A DNA stretch of 9,498 bases from an uncultured Oscillibacter sp. (GTDB lineage: Bacteria > Bacillota > Clostridia > Oscillospirales > Oscillospiraceae): NCBI GenBank assembly GCA_948435975.1, contig CAOJHG010000047.1:1-9498 (forward strand). Direction: 5' to 3'. The position numbers and the translations under genes are program-made. How positions within the stretch are numbered: position 1 is the first letter of the stretch; every line of letters starts with the position of its first letter. Of the stretch, positions 6,371 to 9,498 are shown piece by piece. The notes under the pieces were generated by a model that was not told the DNA's origin, did not search any database, and saw only the letters and a program-made list of their open reading frames with translations.

Positions 6371-6505
6371 GGAGCCGCCCCCCGGAGGGCGCACGGCTGC
6401 CGTCAGGCAGTACCACCATCGCACCCTGACAGGTGGCGGGGAAGTGCGCTCTTAGCAGAGAGCCTATAAAGAGAACGGAGCGCCCAGGTCACCCCCGGAC
6501 GCTCC
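6371..6505 (+). other. Hairpin-rich block with MOBQ-like nick core (candidate oriT)
   Basis: The core is AAGTGCGCTCTTA at 6442-6454. The nick region known for MOBQ-type relaxases (Gram-positive plasmids such as pIP501 and pGO1, related to RSF1010) is AAGTGCGC/CCTTA, so 12 of 13 bases agree; by analogy the nick would fall between 6449 and 6450. A small hairpin CACC-CTGACA-GGTG (6422-6435) lies just 5' of the core, the usual oriT architecture. Further inverted repeats surround it: AGCCG/CGGCT enclosing GCCC/GGGC (6373-6398), CTGCC-GTCA-GGCAG (6397-6410), GCTCT/AGAGC around 6449-6463, and GGAGCG/CGCTCC (6477-6505). A second, poorer core, GTGCGCCCT, occurs on the opposite strand (about 6383-6393). 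No relaxase gene is in the window, so this would be an orphan or the edge of an element. The nick match comes from recalled plasmid sequences, not from a search. Confidence 0.42.
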
Positions 6506-6637
6506 CGCTTTGGGTGGTGAAACCATCCTTTATACATTACATCTCATTATGATGATATAAAAAATATAAGCAGACTGCCGTAAGGACCCCAAAAATACGC
6601 CGCCATCCATAGATTGGCAGGCAAGCATAAAGCAGGC
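6506..6637. other. Noncoding spacer, A/T-rich
   Basis: No supported gene on either strand. It includes an A/T-rich patch at about 6530-6572 (ATGATGATATAAAAAATATA) that could hold a promoter or a melting region next to the candidate oriT, but no box pair with proper spacing is convincing. The stretch 6242-6370, left of the hairpin block, likewise shows no gene apart from the ribosome site of the membrane protein gene. Confidence 0.35.
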
Positions 6638-6683
6638 CCTGCGCGGCGGGGAGGGCTGTCTATCCCTCTCCGGCGCCCGCAGG
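6638..6683 (-). terminator. Large hairpin downstream of the XRE gene
   Basis: CCTGCG (6638-6643) pairs with CGCAGG (6678-6683), and inside it CGGGGAGGG (6647-6655) pairs with CCCTCTCCG (6664-6672, one G-U), with an eight-base loop. It starts 45 bases beyond the stop of the leftward nrdD-nrdG-XRE unit. There is no T run on the minus strand side (only TTT further on), so it is either a weak terminator or a 3'-end stabilising or processing structure. Confidence 0.4.
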
Positions 6684-6727
6684 ACCCGGAAAAACATTTG
6701 CAGTATCCTAATCTGACGCGAAACCCC

Positions 6728-7180
6728 TCAGCTCCGGCCCAGTTCCTTACGAACAGCCTTTGCCAGCAGCTCCTGACCCTCCGGGGAACGCAGGGCCTCT
6801 AATACAGCAGAACGTATAAGCGCCTGGAAGGATGGACTCTTCAGCAGCGCACCGAAAACCGCTCCATCCTCCTGAACAGCGGCGGGACGTTCCTTTTTTG
6901 CTGCTGGTTTCACTGTGGGGACAGAGGGCGCGTCGTCCGGCACATTCCCGCTGAGCCAGGAATCCGTTTGCTCAGGGCTGTCGCTCTCGCCCCGCAGGTA
7001 TGCCAGAGATACGCCGAAGTAGTCCGCCAGTTTTCTTTGCTGGTCCTTGGTGGGGGTCTGCCGTCCGGTCTCGAACTTTTCCACTGCCGTCCGGGGAAAG
7101 CCCAGACCAGCGGACAGGGCAGGACGGCTGATTCCCCGTTCTGTCCGAAGCGCCTCAATACGCTGTGCCAATGTTACCAT
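6728..7180 (-). CDS. XRE-family helix-turn-helix DNA-binding protein
   Basis: A 150-residue predicted DNA-binding protein. Residues 4-62 form a Cro/C1-type five-helix HTH: LAQRIEALRTERGISRPALS, then the recognition segment FPRTAVEKFETGRQTPT, then LADYFGVSLAYLRG, the usual end of the domain. A flexible linker follows (about 65-105, rich in P, S, D and K). The C-terminal helix region (107-148, LLKSPSFQALIRSAVLEAL) may serve dimerisation. GGAGG lies six bases before the ATG. It begins 30 bases after the nrdG stop on the same strand with no terminator between, so co-transcription with nrdD-nrdG is likely. That makes a link to deoxynucleotide metabolism or redox state possible, but nothing in the protein shows it. 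It lacks the zinc ribbon and ATP cone of the known nrd repressor NrdR, so it is not NrdR. Confidence 0.85.
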   Translation of the reverse strand: MVTLAQRIEALRTERGISRPALSAGLGFPRTAVEKFETGRQTPTKDQQRKLADYFGVSLAYLRGESDSPEQTDSWLSGNVPDDAPSVPTVKPAAKKERPAAVQEDGAVFGALLKSPSFQALIRSAVLEALRSPEGQELLAKAVRKELGRS

Positions 7181-7210
7181 GGTTTACCTCCAAATAATCG
7201 GATGCCGCCG

Positions 7211-7741
7211 TTACCGCTCCCGGCCTGGCAGAAAGCACAGGCGGCCCGTCTCCCGCGTGGCGTTCAGGTCAATCAATCTCTGGTTCGCACTGCCCCGGAA
7301 GCGCAGGGAAATGTCCTTCTGCTCCTCCACATAGCGCCCGTCCACCAGAACATCCAGCAGGTCCAGCAGCGTGCCGGTGGCCTCGCAGCGGGGATGTCCG
7401 GCGCTTTTTGTCAGCTCTTCATAGGTAAAGCCGCTGAAGGCCCAGATGGTTTTCTTCGGACAGCGCTCCCGAACCCGCCGGATGAAGGGCAGAAGGGTCC
7501 GCTGATTCTCTGGCTCAAAAGGCTCGCCGCCTAAAAGGGTCAGGCCGTTGATATAGTCCGGGGCCAGAAGAGACAGGATATGTTCCTCCGTTTCCGGCGT
7601 GAAGGGGCGTCCATAGGAAAAGTCCCAGGTCTCCGGCTGGAAGCAGTGGGGACAGCGGTTCGTACAGCCGGAGACGAACAGGCTCACCCGCACGCCCTCG
7701 CCGTTGGCAATGTCACAATCTTTGATCCCGCCATAGTACAT
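7211..7741 (-). CDS. nrdG: Anaerobic ribonucleotide reductase activating protein
   Basis: A 176-residue radical-SAM activase. It binds a [4Fe-4S] cluster, cleaves S-adenosylmethionine and abstracts a hydrogen from the C-terminal glycine of NrdD to make the glycyl radical. The cluster motif CTNRCPHC (CX3CX2C, Cys26, Cys30, Cys33) is intact, preceded by CDIANGEGVRVSLFVSG, the typical NrdG N-terminus. The GGEPF motif (71-75) that helps bind SAM is present, as is the IWAFSGFTYEEL segment. Length is normal for the family. The start MYYGGIKDCDI is preferred because GGAG lies six bases upstream; an ATG four codons earlier (7753) has a poor ribosome site. It follows nrdD by 87 bases on the same strand, and the gap holds a hairpin. 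Cytoplasmic, working in complex with NrdD. Confidence 0.96.
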   Translation of the reverse strand: MYYGGIKDCDIANGEGVRVSLFVSGCTNRCPHCFQPETWDFSYGRPFTPETEEHILSLLAPDYINGLTLLGGEPFEPENQRTLLPFIRRVRERCPKKTIWAFSGFTYEELTKSAGHPRCEATGTLLDLLDVLVDGRYVEEQKDISLRFRGSANQRLIDLNATRETGRLCFLPGRER

Positions 7742-7788
7742 AGTGTGCTCCATTCTTTTCTAACAGTCATATCCCTGGGCCCCTTTTC

Positions 7789-7820
7789 CGCAGGCAGGGC
7801 TTGTCCCCACCCTGTCTGCG
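7789..7820 (-). promoter_or_regulatory. Intercistronic hairpin between nrdD and nrdG
   Basis: CGCAGGCAGGG (7789-7799) is nearly a perfect inverted repeat of CCCTGTCTGCG (7810-7820), with 10 of 11 pairs and a ten-base loop. It begins nine bases after the nrdD stop codon in the leftward mRNA. It is not followed by a T run, so full termination is unlikely. It may protect the nrdD 3' end, act as a processing site, or tune the NrdD to NrdG ratio. Confidence 0.5.
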
Positions 7821-7828
7821 CCGTCTTA

Positions 7829-9498
7829 TCACAGGTGGAGTACCCGGTCCCGAATCTCCTGGGTCCGGCCCTGGTTCCAAAACTGGGTCCCGATATAGCC
7901 GCAGGTCCGCCGGGCCACATTCATCTTGTCCTGATTCGTATTGCCGCATTTGGGGCACTTCCAAAGCAGCTTTCCCTGTTCCTCTGCAATCTGAATCTCC
8001 CCGTCCCAGCCGCACTCCTGGCAGTAATCGCTCTTCGTGTTCAGTTCGGCGTAGATAATGTTGTCGTAAATGAACTTCATCACCTGGAGGACCGCCTCCA
8101 GATTGTTCTGCATGTCCGGAACCTCCACATAGCTGATCGCGCCGCCAGGAGACAGGTGCTGGAACTGGGCCTCGAATTTCAGCTTGTCGAAGGCATTGAT
8201 TTTCTCCGTCACATGGACATGGTAACTGTTGGTGATGTACCCCTTGTCCGTGATGCCCTCAATGACCCCAAACCGGCGCTGGAGGCACTTGGCAAACTTA
8301 TAAGTGGTGGATTCCAGCGGCGTGCCGTAGAGACTGAAATCAATGTTGTGTTTTGCTTTCCACTCCTGGCAGGCGTCGTTCATGTGGTGCAGGATGCGAA
8401 GGGCGAAGGGCGTGGCGGAAGGGTCCGTGTGGCTCTTCCCTGTCATGTACTTCACGCACTCATAAAGGCCCGCGTAGCCCAGAGAAATCGTGGAGTACCC
8501 GCCATACAGCAGCTTGTCAATGGGCTCTCCCTTCTTCAAACGGGCGCAGGCTCCATACTGCCACAAGATAGGCGCCACATCCGACGGCGTGCCCTTCAAG
8601 CGCTCATGCCGGCACATCAGCGCTTTGTGGCACAGCTCCAGCCGCTCGTCAAAAATCTTCCAGAACTTCTCTATGTCTCCGCCGGAACTCAGCGCCACAT
8701 CCGGCAGGTTGATCGTCACCACGCCTTGGTTGAACCTTCCATAATACTTCGGCTGGTTGGTCTCCGGGTCCACATAGGGCGTCAGGAAGCTGCGGCAGCC
8801 CATGCAGGTGTAACAATGGCCCTCGCCATTCTTGTCAACCTTCAGCTCCAGCCTCTTTTTTTCGGAAATATAGTCGGGCACCATCCGCCGCGCCGTACAC
8901 TTCGCCGCCAAACGGGTCAGATACCAATATTCCGAGTCCTCATGGATGTTATCCTCCTCCAAGACGTAAATCAGCTTCGGGAACGCCGGGGTAATCCATA
9001 CGCCGTCCTCATTCTTCACGCCCTCATACCGCTGCTCCAGGGTCTCTTCAATAATCAGGGCCAGGTCCTTGCGCTCCTGGCTGTTCTTGGCCTCCCCCAG
9101 ATACATGAACACCGTTACAAAGGGGGCTTGTCCATTGGTCGTCAGCAGCGTCAGCACCTGATATTGGATGGTCTGTACGCCCCGGCGCACCTCATCCCGG
9201 AGGCGCTCCTCCACCAAACGGCTGATCTGCTCCTCCCCCAACTGCACATCAATATCCACCATTTCCTGTTCCACGGTCTTGCGGATTTTCTTCCGGCTCA
9301 CATCCACAAAGGGGGCCAGGTGCGCCAGGGAAATGGACTGCCCGCCGTACTGGTTCGACGCCACCTGGGCAATGATTTGGGTGGCGATGTTGCAGGCCGT
9401 GGAAAAGCTGTGGGGCCGCTCAATCAGGGTCCCCGTGATGACTGTGCCGTTTTGCAGCATGTCCTCCAGGTTCACCAGGTCGCAGTTGTGCATGTGCT
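7829..9498 (-). CDS. nrdD: Anaerobic ribonucleoside-triphosphate reductase, 5' end missing
   Basis: Class III (glycyl-radical) ribonucleotide reductase, which makes dNTPs from NTPs without oxygen, with formate as the usual reductant. The frame runs off the right edge; about 555 C-terminal residues are visible, and the missing part should hold the ATP-cone allosteric domain and the start of the catalytic barrel. Counting from the first visible Met, MHNCDLVNLEDML contains one active-site cysteine (Cys4) and CYTCMGCRSFLTPY the second (Cys233). The stretch HSFSTACNIATQIIAQVASN is characteristic. The C-terminus has the four zinc cysteines (CQEC at 491-494, CPKC at 513-516) and the glycyl-radical loop RRTCGYIG with Gly532. 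All key residues are intact. The gene is followed by nrdG and an XRE gene on the same strand. Its promoter, where NrdR boxes would be sought, lies outside the window. Confidence 0.97.
   Translation of the reverse strand, partial: HMHNCDLVNLEDMLQNGTVITGTLIERPHSFSTACNIATQIIAQVASNQYGGQSISLAHLAPFVDVSRKKIRKTVEQEMVDIDVQLGEEQISRLVEERLRDEVRRGVQTIQYQVLTLLTTNGQAPFVTVFMYLGEAKNSQERKDLALIIEETLEQRYEGVKNEDGVWITPAFPKLIYVLEEDNIHEDSEYWYLTRLAAKCTARRMVPDYISEKKRLELKVDKNGEGHCYTCMGCRSFLTPYVDPETNQPKYYGRFNQGVVTINLPDVALSSGGDIEKFWKIFDERLELCHKALMCRHERLKGTPSDVAPILWQYGACARLKKGEPIDKLLYGGYSTISLGYAGLYECVKYMTGKSHTDPSATPFALRILHHMNDACQEWKAKHNIDFSLYGTPLESTTYKFAKCLQRRFGVIEGITDKGYITNSYHVHVTEKINAFDKLKFEAQFQHLSPGGAISYVEVPDMQNNLEAVLQVMKFIYDNIIYAELNTKSDYCQECGWDGEIQIAEEQGKLLWKCPKCGNTNQDKMNVARRTCGYIGTQFWNQGRTQEIRDRVLHL

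Noticed and set aside
6614..6802. Short plus-strand open frame over the hairpin and the XRE 3' end
   Set aside because: No ribosome site, low-complexity P/A/R-rich translation, and it overlaps the XRE gene.
6968..7534. Plus-strand open frame opposite nrdG and the XRE gene
   Set aside because: It runs antisense across two genes with intact family motifs; no ribosome site.

Overview
The window looks like a chromosomal segment of a GC-rich, spore-forming, strictly anaerobic member of the Clostridia, most likely Oscillospiraceae (Flavonifractor/Lawsonibacter-like). The lineage is inferred from three things: an alpha/beta-type small acid-soluble spore protein (SASP), an anaerobic ribonucleotide reductase with its activase, and paired WYL regulators followed by a secreted Amidase_6-type protein. 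No species-level call is possible from the sequence alone.

Layout, left to right. (1) 1-73: downstream edge of an operon, holding a perfect-consensus sigma-A promoter on the minus strand that fires out of the window. (2) 74-3919, minus strand: a tightly packed three-gene operon, WYL regulator, second WYL regulator, then secreted amidase-like protein, with overlapping junctions and one promoter at 3941-3969. (3) 4063-4572, plus strand: a visibly A/T-richer GNAT acetyltransferase with its own promoter, back to back with the WYL operon promoter. (4) 4805-5052, plus strand: the SASP gene and a clear intrinsic terminator. (5) 5104-5771: decayed DNA, including a PaaI-like hotdog thioesterase pseudogene (minus strand) that still has its Shine-Dalgarno sequence and terminator, an unassigned relic upstream of it, and a strong 12-bp hairpin. 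(6) 5772-6241, minus strand: an A/T-rich polytopic membrane protein gene broken by a one-base frameshift in a T run. (7) 6242-6727: a noncoding, hairpin-rich block. Its centre carries a sequence very close to the MOBQ relaxase nick core, so it may be an orphan origin of transfer. (8) 6728-9498, minus strand: nrdD (5' end outside the window), nrdG and a small XRE-type DNA-binding protein, apparently one transcription unit.

Functionally, NrdG is the radical-SAM activase that installs the glycyl radical on NrdD, which then makes dNTPs without oxygen; the XRE protein behind them may be co-expressed. The WYL/WYL/amidase operon probably pairs a regulatory module with a cell-surface hydrolase. The middle third (4063-6727) mixes a foreign-looking gene, two broken genes and a possible oriT. 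It reads as an accessory or decaying mobile patch between two conserved blocks. No intact relaxase, integrase, transposase, tRNA, rRNA or CRISPR array is visible.
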